From NCBI GenBank assembly GCA_033344775.1, contig JAWPMT010000007.1:62001-126000 (forward strand): a stretch of 64,000 nt of DNA, written 5' to 3'. The DNA comes from Cytophagales bacterium. Lineage in GTDB: Bacteria; Bacteroidota; Bacteroidia; Cytophagales; Cyclobacteriaceae. The translations under genes and the position numbers were made by a program. The notes beneath the pieces were generated by a model, which saw only the letters and a program-made list of their open reading frames with translations, had not been told where the DNA came from and did not search any database. Each line of letters starts with the position of its first letter. The first letter of the stretch is position 1. Below are positions 8,395-16,770 of this stretch, piece by piece.

Positions 8395-10030
8395 AAACTT
8401 AGACCGGTTCCTGAAGTTCGCTAACAAAAACGTTCGTGTACCCATCAGGAATTCAAGAGATGTCGTCATTTATACCCGTGTATCCTCCAGAGATCAAATG
8501 GAGAATGGGGCAAGTTTGGATACACAGATGAAGTACTGTAAGGAATTTGCTCGCAGAAAGGAATTGAATGTTGTTGCTTTCTTTGGTGGCACTTACGAAT
8601 CAGCGAAATCAGATGACCGAAAGGAGTTTCAACGCATGATCAACTATGTAAAGCGATCAAAGAACGTTGCGGCCATCATTGTCTATTCCTATGATCGATT
8701 TTCCCGCTCTGGCAATAATGGAGCGATGATCAGTGAGGACTTACAAAAGAAGTATGGTGTCTCTACTTTATCAGTCACACAGGAAGTCAATCCCGAAAAT
8801 GCAACAGGGGCTTTTCAAAGAGACATGTTCTATCTGTTCGGCAAGTTTGACAATACCCAAAGAACAGAGAAATCCATCACAGGGATGCGCGAAAAGATCA
8901 GAGAAGGACATTGGGTATGGGCTATTCCAATTGGCTATAAGAACTTAAACAAGGGACAAACAGCCGATAAACATGAACTCATTATCACAGAGCAAGGAGA
9001 GTTACTCAGACAAGCGTTTCATTGGAAGGCTGAAAGAGATATGCCGACCGTTGATATTGCTAAGCGGTTAACCAATCAGGGATTGAAGATGACAGACAAG
9101 AAACTGTCCAAGATCTTTCAGAACCCATTTTACTGTGGCGTACTAACCAGTCGCTTGCTACCCGGAGAAGTATATCGAGGAAAACACATCCCTTTGATTA
9201 CTGAAGAGCTATTCTGGAAGATTAATGATCCAGACCATAATCATCCGAGAAAGAAGGGATACAAGGTGCAATTACACAATGATAGACTGCCATTGAAAGT
9301 ATTCACCAAGTGCGATGATTGTGGAGCGCCTATGACTGGTTACTTGGTCAAGAAGAAAGGACTGTACTACTACAAGTGCAGAACGAAAGGCTGCAGCAAA
9401 AACAGAAACGCAGATGTAGTCAAACAGGGATTTGAATCGCTACTCAGCAGCTTTCAATTAGATCGCAGATATCAGGACATATTAGCGGCTCAGATGAAGA
9501 AACTGTTCTTCAAACTGAATGAGGATAAGCTACAGGAATTAAAGGCTTACAAAGCCAATTTAACAGAGGTTACAGGCAGGTTGGAAACCATAGAAGAGAG
9601 ATTTGCCATTGGGGAAATAGATCGTCCTATATTCGAGAAATATCATCTTAAATACCAAGGGGAGAAACTGGAAATCGAGGGAATGTTAGAAAATGCCTCA
9701 ATTAGCAGTTCGAACCTTGAGCAATGCGTAGAATACACCGTCAATTTAAGCGGTAACTTGCTGAAAATGTGGCGAGAAGCAGATATTCTGGGCAAGCAAA
9801 ATATTCAATCTCTGGTATTTCCAGAGGGAGTCAGGTATAATCGAGAAAAAGACGAAGTTCGAACCGAAAGAGTAAACATATATTTCAGTGTAATACCCAC
9901 ACTATCAGCTCATTACAGAGAGGAAAAAGAAAAGGGAAAGTACTCTAAAAATACTTTCCCCCATTTGGTGGTGCTGAGTGGATTCGAACCACCGACTCAC
10001 GGATTTTCAGTCCGATGCTCTACCAACTGA
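8384..10030 (+). CDS. Large serine recombinase (site-specific integrase) of the island
   Basis: The frame is open from 8267, but the ATG at 8384 is preferred: the family starts close to the resolvase domain and the upstream coupled gene overlaps here, giving 548 residues. The resolvase domain covers about 26-185, with YTRVSSRDQ (catalytic Ser34, Arg32) and YDRFSRSG. A recombinase domain follows (about 200-295), then a zinc ribbon with C310, C313, C332 and C337, then a coiled coil with many Glu, Lys and Leu (about 365-440). This order is that of large serine integrases, which cut and join DNA through a phosphoserine link. The last 22 codons are antisense to tRNA-Phe and the codons before them include that tRNA's terminator. 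The C-terminus is therefore supplied by the attachment-site region and may differ in the excised form. Confidence 0.9.
   Translation: MSNKNLDRFLKFANKNVRVPIRNSRDVVIYTRVSSRDQMENGASLDTQMKYCKEFARRKELNVVAFFGGTYESAKSDDRKEFQRMINYVKRSKNVAAIIVYSYDRFSRSGNNGAMISEDLQKKYGVSTLSVTQEVNPENATGAFQRDMFYLFGKFDNTQRTEKSITGMREKIREGHWVWAIPIGYKNLNKGQTADKHELIITEQGELLRQAFHWKAERDMPTVDIAKRLTNQGLKMTDKKLSKIFQNPFYCGVLTSRLLPGEVYRGKHIPLITEELFWKINDPDHNHPRKKGYKVQLHNDRLPLKVFTKCDDCGAPMTGYLVKKKGLYYYKCRTKGCSKNRNADVVKQGFESLLSSFQLDRRYQDILAAQMKKLFFKLNEDKLQELKAYKANLTEVTGRLETIEERFAIGEIDRPIFEKYHLKYQGEKLEIEGMLENASISSSNLEQCVEYTVNLSGNLLKMWREADILGKQNIQSLVFPEGVRYNREKDEVRTERVNIYFSVIPTLSAHYREEKEKGKYSKNTFPHLVVLSGFEPPTHGFSVRCSTN
9922..9960 (-). 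terminator. Rho-independent terminator of tRNA-Phe
   Basis: A perfect 9-bp stem, GGGAAAGTA (9934-9942) and TACTTTCCC (9952-9960), is followed on the minus strand by TTTTCTTTTT. It begins six bases past the CCA end of the tRNA. It lies inside the 3' part of the recombinase reading frame on the other strand. Confidence 0.75.
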
Positions 10031-10041
10031 GCTACAGCACC
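9966..10041 (-). tRNA. tRNA-Phe (anticodon GAA)
   Basis: On the minus strand the sequence folds as a complete tRNA. The acceptor stem is GGTGCTG with CAGCACC, followed by discriminator A and an encoded CCA (9966-9968). The D arm is GCTC...GAGC, the anticodon arm is CGGAC-TGAAAAT-CCG with anticodon GAA, and the T arm is GTGG-TTCGAATC-CAC. The length is 76 nt with CCA. It has its own promoter and terminator. The serine recombinase frame enters it from the 3' side, so this gene is the probable attachment site of the island. The tRNA itself is intact. Confidence 0.97.
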
Positions 10042-10056
10042 CTGAAAAAGTGGATG

Positions 10057-10086
10057 CAAAAGTAGATAAAACTATTTAACTACCAA
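10057..10086 (-). promoter_or_regulatory. Promoter of tRNA-Phe
   Basis: On the minus strand TTG (10086-10084), a 19-nt spacer and TACTTTTG (10064-10057) match the Bacteroidota primary sigma consensus TTG-N19-TAnnTTTG. The tRNA begins 15 nt downstream at 10041, which fits a short leader. Confidence 0.75.
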
Positions 10087-10123
10087 GCCTTGTGAGAAAA
10101 TTGCTCAAAGTAATTTTAAAATG

Positions 10124-10158
10124 CTCTGCATGCATAATAAATTTACTCTGCATGCATA
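10124..10158 (+). repeat. Pair of 13-bp direct repeats with TGCATGCA palindromes
   Basis: CTCTGCATGCATA occurs at 10124-10136 and again at 10146-10158, 22 bp apart. Each copy contains the palindrome TGCATGCA. The pair lies just upstream of the TATATTTG element of the Fe-S gene, where a regulator could contact RNA polymerase. The bound factor is unknown. Confidence 0.55.
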
Positions 10159-10178
10159 CTATTATTTCACGTCTCCTT

Positions 10179-10186
10179 TATATTTG
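10179..10186 (+). promoter_or_regulatory. Candidate -7 element for the Fe-S operon
   Basis: TATATTTG matches TAnnTTTG and lies 33 bp before the chosen ATG at 10220. No TTG sits at the ideal 19-nt distance, so this may be a promoter helped by an activator. The two TGCATGCA repeats lie directly upstream. Confidence 0.45.
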
Positions 10187-10219
10187 AGGACATTAATCCA
10201 AATCCATTCTTCATCAGAC

Positions 10220-11545
10220 ATGGCTATCGTTGCACAAATCGCCTTCATTTTAATCGCTGGTTTCTTCGGATTCCTGATCTATAAACGCGTCACGCGGATT
10301 CGAAAAAACATTCAAATGGGAAGAGACCAGGACATTGCCCCGGATCCGGAGCGATGGTCTAACCTGATCCTCATTGCTTTTGGACAGAAGAAAATGTTCA
10401 AGCGCATCATTCCCGCTATTTTCCACCTCTTTATTTATGTGGGGTTTGTATTGATCAATTTGGAGGTACTGGAGATCATCATTGATGGTGTCACCGGTAG
10501 CCACCGGATCTTTGCTCCCTTGCTCGGTTCAGCCTACGCCCCGCTGATTTCCTTCTTTGAAGTGTTGGCTGTTTTGGTACTGGTGGCTTGTGTGGTCTTT
10601 TTGATCCGAAGGAACGTTATGAAAGTACCTAGGTTCACTAAACCTGAAATGAATGGCTGGCCGGCCATGGACGGAAATTTGATCCTTGTGATCGAGATTG
10701 TGCTGATGGTGGCGATCTTGTCGATGAATGCAGCGGATTTGGTGTTACAAAGTCGGGGAGCAGATCATTATCCGGTGACCGGAGCCTTTTTGGTCAGCAG
10801 TAGCATGACTGGACTATTTTCGGGATTGGGAGATGGAGCCCTTGTAATTGTGGAGCGGGCCGCCTGGTGGTTCCATATTGTAGGCATTTTCGCTTTTGCC
10901 CTTTATGTTACCTATTCCAAGCACCTGCACATTTTCATGGCTTTCCCTAACACATATTTCGGGAAAATTCAGCCAAAAGGCCAAATGGACAACATGCCTG
11001 AGATCACCAATGAGGTAAAAATGATGTTGGGTATGCCAGCCGAAGGAGATCAGGCACCACCCCCTGAAGGCATGAAATTCGGAGCGAAAGACATCAACGA
11101 TCTGAGCTGGAAAAACCTGATGGATGCTTATTCCTGTACGGAATGTGGACGTTGTACCTCAGAATGCCCTGCGAACCTGACCGGTAAGAAATTGTCCCCT
11201 AGAAAAGTGATGATGGACACCCGGGACCGAATGGAAGAAGTCGGATTGTCGCTCGATAAAGGTGGAAAAGGTTTGGAGGATGGTAAGTCATTATTAGGTG
11301 ACTTCATCACCAAAGAAGAGATCAATGCGTGTACCAATTGCAATGCTTGTGTAGAAGCTTGCCCGGTCAGCATCAATCCCCTGGACATCATTTTGCAGAT
11401 GCGTCGATATGTTGCCATGGAAGAGTCTGGTTCGCCTGCTTCATGGAACTCCATGTTCCAAAATGTAGAAACCAATTTCGCACCATGGAAATTTTCGCCA
11501 CAAGACCGCTTCAACTGGGCGGAAGAATTAAAAGATAAAGCTTAA
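10220..11545 (+). CDS. Membrane-anchored Fe-S oxidoreductase with two 4Fe-4S clusters
   Basis: The frame is open from 10121, but the ATG at 10220 gives a sensible N-terminus (MAIVAQIAFILIAGFFGF) and follows a promoter element, so I use it (441 residues). About five or six hydrophobic segments fill the first 240 residues, and His residues in them could bind haem. A cytoplasmic ferredoxin-like part carries CTECGRCTSECP and, about 65 residues later, CTNCNACVEACP, each a 4Fe-4S motif. The protein resembles the Fe-S subunits of the HdrD/GlcF group. The next gene encodes a CCG-domain protein, and together they look like a membrane quinone-linked oxidoreductase. The substrate cannot be told from the sequence. 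Confidence 0.85.
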   Translation: MAIVAQIAFILIAGFFGFLIYKRVTRIRKNIQMGRDQDIAPDPERWSNLILIAFGQKKMFKRIIPAIFHLFIYVGFVLINLEVLEIIIDGVTGSHRIFAPLLGSAYAPLISFFEVLAVLVLVACVVFLIRRNVMKVPRFTKPEMNGWPAMDGNLILVIEIVLMVAILSMNAADLVLQSRGADHYPVTGAFLVSSSMTGLFSGLGDGALVIVERAAWWFHIVGIFAFALYVTYSKHLHIFMAFPNTYFGKIQPKGQMDNMPEITNEVKMMLGMPAEGDQAPPPEGMKFGAKDINDLSWKNLMDAYSCTECGRCTSECPANLTGKKLSPRKVMMDTRDRMEEVGLSLDKGGKGLEDGKSLLGDFITKEEINACTNCNACVEACPVSINPLDIILQMRRYVAMEESGSPASWNSMFQNVETNFAPWKFSPQDRFNWAEELKDKA

Positions 11546-11630
11546 TCCTATTGATAAATTATCGTCACACTGAGGCTCTCGCCAGCCAGCCGGCTTGGCA
11601 GGAAGTGTGACAGATATTAACAAATAGGAT
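11545..11630. repeat. 86-bp imperfect palindrome inside the Fe-S operon
   Basis: Nested inverted repeats run from the stop codon of the first Fe-S gene: ATCCTATT (11545-11552) pairs with AATAGGAT (11623-11630), and GTCACACT (11564-11571) pairs with AGTGTGAC (11604-11611). The centre holds GCCAGCCAGCCGGCTTGGC. The transcript could fold into a long hairpin between the two genes. It resembles REP- or MITE-like intergenic elements and shares CACTGAGG with the hairpins at 18125. Confidence 0.65.
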
Positions 11631-11655
11631 CATAACCCAATAAGAAAAAGAAATT

Positions 11656-12447
11656 ATGTCAGAGATCATTATTCCCACCGCATCAGAATTTGCCGCAAAA
11701 GGCGAGACCCCAGAAGTATTGTTTTGGGTAGGATGCGCGGGTTCGTATGACGACCGTTATAAAAGCGTTACCAAAGCCTTTGTGAAGATCTTGCACCATG
11801 TGGGCATCAAATTCGCGGTTTTAGGACCAGAAGAAACTTGTACGGGTGATCCGGCCCGACGTGCAGGAAATGAATTCCTGTTCCAAATGCAGGCCATGGC
11901 CAATATTCAGGTATTGGATGGCTACGGGATCAAAACCATTGTCACGGCTTGTCCACACTGTTTCAATACGCTGAAAAACGAATACCCTGATCTGGGTGGA
12001 AACTATGATGTAATCCATCACTCTACCTATTTACAGCAGCTGATCGATTCCGGAAAGGTGTCCCTGAAAGGAGGAGGAACTTTCAAGGGCAAGAAAATCA
12101 CTTATCATGATTCTTGTTTCCTGGGACGTGCTAACAACGTCTATGAAGCCCCTCGAAAAGTGCTGGAAGCTTTGGACGCAGAGCTGGTAGAGATGAAGCG
12201 TTGCCGAACCAAAGGCTTGTGCTGTGGTGCTGGCGGAGCTCAGATGTTCAAAGATGCAGAGCAAGGAGACAAAGAAATCAACATCGAAAGAGCGGAAGAA
12301 GCCCTGGATACTGGTGCCAGTACCATTGCCGTAGCTTGTCCTTTCTGTATGACGATGATGAGCGATGGCGTGAAAAACAAGGAAAAAGAAGATCAGGTAC
12401 AGGTCCGGGATTTGGCAGAGCTTATTGCCGAATCGGTAGACGCCTAA
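11656..12447 (+). CDS. CCG-domain Fe-S protein (HdrB/GlcF-like subunit)
   Basis: This 263-residue soluble protein carries two cysteine-rich CCG domains. The first shows FWVGCAGSYDD and later TACPHCFNTL; the second shows YHDSCFLGR, then GLCCGAGGAQM and ACPFCMTMM. In heterodisulfide reductase HdrB such cysteines bind an unusual 4Fe-4S or zinc site. It probably receives electrons from the membrane Fe-S protein encoded 110 bp upstream; the gap is filled by a palindromic element. The same pair occurs together in many Bacteroidota. The natural electron acceptor or donor is unknown. Confidence 0.85.
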   Translation: MSEIIIPTASEFAAKGETPEVLFWVGCAGSYDDRYKSVTKAFVKILHHVGIKFAVLGPEETCTGDPARRAGNEFLFQMQAMANIQVLDGYGIKTIVTACPHCFNTLKNEYPDLGGNYDVIHHSTYLQQLIDSGKVSLKGGGTFKGKKITYHDSCFLGRANNVYEAPRKVLEALDAELVEMKRCRTKGLCCGAGGAQMFKDAEQGDKEINIERAEEALDTGASTIAVACPFCMTMMSDGVKNKEKEDQVQVRDLAELIAESVDA

Positions 12448-12548
12448 AGCTTGAAGTTCATAGTTTCTGAATAAAAACTCCCTTTGGAAACTTTCCGCCA
12501 GACTCCTTTGTAATACGTTTACGAAAGTCTTTTCACTACATTTGAATC

Positions 12549-13034
12549 ATGAGAGCGGAATTTGAGGAATTACCCGGGCACGCCAGGTTATGGGTGTACC
12601 AGGCCGATCGTTCATTGAGCAAGGAAGAAGTAGAGCTTCTTACGAATATCACGGCGAACTTCGTGGAACAATGGCAAGCGCATGGCAAGTCTTTGAGGGC
12701 TTCCTTTGAGGTGCGTTACGACCAGTTCCTGGTCCTTGCTGTTGATGAGTCTTACAATGGAGCGACTGGCTGTAGCATTGATAGTTCGGTACAATTGATC
12801 CGGACACTGGAGCAGGAATTGAATTTATCATTCCTGGATCGCAGCAAAGTAGCGCTACTACAAGAGGACAAAGTATCCCTGGAACCATTGGCCGATTTGA
12901 AAAACCTGGCTACTCAGGGAACGCTTACCAAAAGCACAGTCGTATTTAATAATTCGGTGGCTAGTATGGAACAATACCGCGAGTCATGGATGGTTCCTGC
13001 AGGAGATTCCTGGTTGAAACGCTATTTCCGGTAG
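12549..13034 (+). CDS. Conserved Bacteroidota protein of unknown function
   Basis: This 161-residue soluble protein belongs to a family with the conserved stretches LWVYQADR, FEVRYDQFLVLAVDE and GCSIDSSV. Database entries often call it ABC transporter ATPase, but no Walker A, signature or Walker B motif is present, so that name is unsupported. It commonly follows the Fe-S protein pair, as here, 100 bp downstream. A link to that redox complex is inferred from position only. Confidence 0.8.
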   Translation: MRAEFEELPGHARLWVYQADRSLSKEEVELLTNITANFVEQWQAHGKSLRASFEVRYDQFLVLAVDESYNGATGCSIDSSVQLIRTLEQELNLSFLDRSKVALLQEDKVSLEPLADLKNLATQGTLTKSTVVFNNSVASMEQYRESWMVPAGDSWLKRYFR

Positions 13035-13128
13035 GGTTTTTGCATACTGTGCTGTTGTAAAGTTGTCTTAAAACACATCCAATTGCGTCATTTCGCCGTT
13101 TATTTAAAGTTACAAACCTATTGAAGCT

Positions 13129-15120
13129 ATGAGGATTTTTGCCCTGATCATGATTGTGATCCTTTCTGCTTGCGGGTCGCTGGAAAAATCAATGACCAAA
13201 GGTGATTATGATGACGTCATTCGTCGTTATGCTGAAACATCACCAGAAAAGAATGATTCCGAAGTAAATTATCAGATTGCCGAAGCTTTCCGGAAATCCA
13301 ATCGGATCGCGGAAGCAGTTCCGTTCTATAAAACTTCCATCGATCAGGGACACGATGATGAAACGGCTTATTTCCACTATTCCAAAGCCCTTAAAGCCAA
13401 TCAGCAATACGATGAAGCGGAGAAAGTGCTTCAAACCTATGTGAAAGATGGTCGTAATGATCAGGTGATGGAATTGGCCGATAAGGAGCTGAGCAACCTC
13501 AATGATGTAGATGACCTGACCAAAAAAGACAATTATTACCGGGTCAAGAATTTGGAAGACATCAATACCCCAAATGCGGAATACTCTCCGGTCTATAAAA
13601 ATAATTACCTCTATTTCACCTCCAATCGTGACGGAGGAAAAATCTATCGCAGTACAGGAACCCCGTTCACAGACTTGTACCGCATCAGAACCAGAGGTGC
13701 GAATGTGAACCTCAAAACCCTCGAAGCACTCGATCCGCTGATCAATGATCCTACGGTAAATGAAGGTTCTATTACGATCTCACCAGACGGTCTCTCCATT
13801 ATCTATGCAAAAGGGAACACAGGAAAGGCTACTGGTACCAACGAAGTAAACCTTTTCTTTACGCGTTATAGAAATGGCAAATGGCTGGAGCCTAGACCTC
13901 TTTCTATTAACGAAGGAGATTCCTGGGATTCTACGCCTATTCTGAGCAATGATGGCAAAACATTGTATTGGTCTAGTACCAGGCCCGGTGGCCATGGTGG
14001 AGCAGATTTATACTCTGCAAAACTTAATCGCAGAGGTCGATGGGTAGACATCCGCAACATGGGTCCTGACATCAATACACCGGGGAATGAAATGTTTCCT
14101 TTTGTGTCACAAGATGGTAGTCTCTACTTTGCTTCAGATGGACATCCAGGGTTTGGAAATCTGGACATTTTCAAAGCCACCCGACGAAGAGGACATATCA
14201 CCGTTCAGAACCTGGGCAAACCCATGAATTCGCATGCCGATGATTTCGCCTATTTCGAATTCAACCTGACTCGAGGATTCCTGGCCTCTAATCGAAAAGG
14301 AGGTAAAGGGGACGATGACATTTATACCTTCATCAATGATGATCCCGATTTGAAGATCGTCAATTACTACCTGACTGGTACAACCGTGACCAAAGACGAT
14401 GGTGGTGAAAAGATCATTGTGTCGAATACAAAGGTGACGCTCATTGGAGAGGATGGCACCATACTCGATGAGGCCTTTACTGGTGAAGAGGGAGAATTCC
14501 GCTTCCGGGTATACGGTGAAGAAAACTACAAACTTTTGGCAGAGAAAACCGATTATTTCACAGTCCGAGACAATTTCTCAACCGTTGGTAAGTCTGTGGA
14601 TCGCACAAAATTGACTGAAACCATTACAAATGTGGACTTTGAAACAGAGATCCCGCTAGAACGAATTGTAATTGAAAAACCAGTTGTGTTAGAGAACATC
14701 TACTACGACCTGGACAAGTCGGACATTCGATCAGATGCCGCATTAGTACTTGATAGCCTGGTGACAATCATGAACGATAATCCAGAGATTTATATTGAGC
14801 TGGGTTCTCACACAGATGCCCGACAAACTGACGAATATAACCTGGATCTTTCCTGGAGACGTGCCCGATCCGCAGTGACTTACATCATTAACGCTGGAGT
14901 GGATGCCGCGCGGGTAACTGCACGTGGTTACGGTGAGTCTGAGTTATTGATCGCAGAAGCTACTACAGAAGAAGAGCACCAGAGAAACCGTCGAACAGAG
15001 TTCAAGGTATTGCGCTACAATCCGCGGGACCGGGAGGAAGACATTCCTAAGGATGGCGAACGTGACGAGTATGACCGATTCTTCTTCGGAGACGAGCTAC
15101 TGGAAGACGGTAAGCCTTAA
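13129..15120 (+). CDS. porE: PorE-like OmpA-family lipoprotein of the type 9 secretion system
   Basis: This 663-residue protein begins with a lipoprotein signal ending LSACGS. Tetratricopeptide-like helices (about 25-135) follow, then WD40/PD40-type beta-propeller repeats (about 150-400, with SPDGLSIIYA, SNDGKTLYWSS and SQDGSLYFASD), a carboxypeptidase-regulatory-like beta domain (about 405-490), and a C-terminal OmpA peptidoglycan-binding domain (about 525-635, NIYYDLDKSDIRSDAA and GSHTDARQTDEYNLDLSWRR). This order of four domains is that of PorE of Porphyromonas gingivalis, which ties the type 9 secretion system to the cell wall. Other TPR-propeller-OmpA proteins exist in these bacteria, so the exact orthologue is not certain. 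The gene stands alone. Confidence 0.75.
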   Translation: MRIFALIMIVILSACGSLEKSMTKGDYDDVIRRYAETSPEKNDSEVNYQIAEAFRKSNRIAEAVPFYKTSIDQGHDDETAYFHYSKALKANQQYDEAEKVLQTYVKDGRNDQVMELADKELSNLNDVDDLTKKDNYYRVKNLEDINTPNAEYSPVYKNNYLYFTSNRDGGKIYRSTGTPFTDLYRIRTRGANVNLKTLEALDPLINDPTVNEGSITISPDGLSIIYAKGNTGKATGTNEVNLFFTRYRNGKWLEPRPLSINEGDSWDSTPILSNDGKTLYWSSTRPGGHGGADLYSAKLNRRGRWVDIRNMGPDINTPGNEMFPFVSQDGSLYFASDGHPGFGNLDIFKATRRRGHITVQNLGKPMNSHADDFAYFEFNLTRGFLASNRKGGKGDDDIYTFINDDPDLKIVNYYLTGTTVTKDDGGEKIIVSNTKVTLIGEDGTILDEAFTGEEGEFRFRVYGEENYKLLAEKTDYFTVRDNFSTVGKSVDRTKLTETITNVDFETEIPLERIVIEKPVVLENIYYDLDKSDIRSDAALVLDSLVTIMNDNPEIYIELGSHTDARQTDEYNLDLSWRRARSAVTYIINAGVDAARVTARGYGESELLIAEATTEEEHQRNRRTEFKVLRYNPRDREEDIPKDGERDEYDRFFFGDELLEDGKP

Positions 15121-15168
15121 CGCAAAGGCTTCAATTTAATTTTGTCCAAAATTTTGAATCAACTTTAG

Positions 15169-15280
15169 CGTCATTCCTGCCGTTCCCGGATGGGACTGTG
15201 TTCAGGAATCTCAAAATTAGAAGTACTAAATGATATTGAGATTCCGGCATTCGCCGGTGGCCGGTGCCATCAGAATGACG
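15169..15280. repeat. 112-bp inverted-repeat element between porE and purM
   Basis: Outer arms CGTCATTC (15169-15176) and GAATGACG (15273-15280) enclose an inner pair GGAATCTCAA (15205-15214) and TTGAGATTCC (15236-15245), plus a GC-rich GGCATTCGCCGGTGGCCGG block. It resembles the CGTCATTC...GAATGACG intergenic elements common in bacterial genomes. The remaining part of the 332-bp gap shows nothing else. Confidence 0.6.
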
Positions 15281-15452
15281 AATACTTTTATTATAGTGCT
15301 AAAGTTGATAGATGAATACAGAATTTATTTAGGGCCGATCAACTTAACATAGTACTCTAGTGAATTGAAAATTTACTTTAGGACAGTTCGTAATTCCCTG
15401 CAAGCTTTCACATACCCATAATTTCTGATTTCTTTGCAGCAAAAAAACACGC

Positions 15453-16619
15453 ATGAGTGGTCGATATGCCCAGCGGGGAGTTTCCGCCCAAAAAGAAGAT
15501 GTACACGCTGCGATCAGCAAAATCGACAAAGGCTTGTACCCACAGGCCTTTTGCAAGATCGTTCCTGACCACCTGACCAACAGTGAAGAACACTGCATCG
15601 TTATGCATGCGGATGGAGCAGGCACGAAATCCTCTCTTGCTTACGCTTACTGGAAAGAAACAGGTGATTTGAGTGTCTGGAAAGGCATTGCCCAAGATGC
15701 GATCATCATGAATGTGGATGATCTGTTGTGCGTAGGTGCCGTGGATAATATCCTCTTGTCAAGCACGATTGGCCGAAACAAGCAATTGATCCCCGGAGAG
15801 GTCATTTCGGCGATTATCAATGGTACCGAAGAAGTACTACAGATGTTGCGTGACAATGGTATTGGCATTACCTCAACCGGAGGTGAAACGGCGGATGTAG
15901 GTGACCTGGTGCGTACCATCATCGTGGATAGTACCGTCACAGCCCGGATGAAAAGAGCGGATGTGATCAGCAATGACAACATCCGTCCCGGTGACTTGAT
16001 CGTTGGATTATCATCCTATGGGAAAGCTTCTTACGAAATGGAGTACAATGGCGGAATGGGCAGTAATGGTCTTACGTCAGCCCGACACGATGTATTTGAT
16101 CACAGCTACTTCGATAAGTATCCTGAGACGTACGATGGATCAATCGCCAAAGACCTCATCTATTCTGGGAATAAGCAGTTGACTGATGCTGTTGAAGGAT
16201 CTGAATTAGATGCTGGTAAACTGGTGCTTTCTCCAACAAGAACCTATGCACCAATCATCAAACAAGTTTTGAGGGAGCTCTCCGGTCAAATCCATGGGAT
16301 GGTGCATTGTAGCGGAGGAGCACAAACCAAAGTGATGCACTTCATCAAAGACCTGAAAGTCATCAAGGATAACCTATTTGAAATTCCGCCACTGTTTCAA
16401 TTGATTCATGAGCAAAGCGGAACCGATTGGAAAGAGATGTATCAGGTCTTCAACATGGGCCACCGCTTTGAGATCTACTTGCCCGAAGATTCTGCAGATG
16501 ACATCATTGAGATCGCAGAAAGTTTCAATGTACATGCCAAAATCGTCGGCAGGGTAGAAGCCGCGGATAAAACCAGCGTAGAGATCCATGGCAAGCAAGG
16601 CAGCTTCTTGTATGAATAA
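15453..16619 (+). CDS. purM: Phosphoribosylformylglycinamidine cyclo-ligase (AIR synthase)
   Basis: This enzyme closes the imidazole ring of purines, converting FGAM to AIR with ATP. The 388-residue protein shows the PurM-type core: HADGAGTKSSLAY near residue 50, DDLLCVGA near 92, TSTGGETADVGD near 142 and GLSSYGKASYE near 184, which line the ATP and substrate pocket. The length and sequence are those of the longer Bacteroidota form rather than the 345-residue proteobacterial form. It begins ATGAGTGG and is not in an obvious operon; the preceding gap carries an inverted repeat. Confidence 0.92.
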   Translation: MSGRYAQRGVSAQKEDVHAAISKIDKGLYPQAFCKIVPDHLTNSEEHCIVMHADGAGTKSSLAYAYWKETGDLSVWKGIAQDAIIMNVDDLLCVGAVDNILLSSTIGRNKQLIPGEVISAIINGTEEVLQMLRDNGIGITSTGGETADVGDLVRTIIVDSTVTARMKRADVISNDNIRPGDLIVGLSSYGKASYEMEYNGGMGSNGLTSARHDVFDHSYFDKYPETYDGSIAKDLIYSGNKQLTDAVEGSELDAGKLVLSPTRTYAPIIKQVLRELSGQIHGMVHCSGGAQTKVMHFIKDLKVIKDNLFEIPPLFQLIHEQSGTDWKEMYQVFNMGHRFEIYLPEDSADDIIEIAESFNVHAKIVGRVEAADKTSVEIHGKQGSFLYE

Positions 16620-16770
16620 TCGTCCAGGCATTTGATTAAGAAAATTCACCCTTTGAAAAAGGGGGTGGTCGAAGACGGGGTGATACAAAAATTTGTCCAC
16701 CAGCCAACAATCCTACCCAGAATAAGCTCTTGAGGTAAATTTTCAATTGAGGAATCCCGTTATTGGAAGT

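Noticed and set aside
9961-10030. C-terminal tail of the recombinase as a true protein domain
   Set aside because: These residues are the antisense translation of tRNA-Phe, a sequence that appears in many wrongly extended proteins. They are reported only as the end of the open frame.
10250-10504. Minus-strand gene inside the Fe-S oxidoreductase
   Set aside because: It is an antisense shadow of a well-supported membrane protein gene. Many similar antisense frames elsewhere in the window were left out for the same reason.
12549-13034. ABC transporter ATPase (a common label for this family)
   Set aside because: No Walker A, signature or Walker B motif is present.
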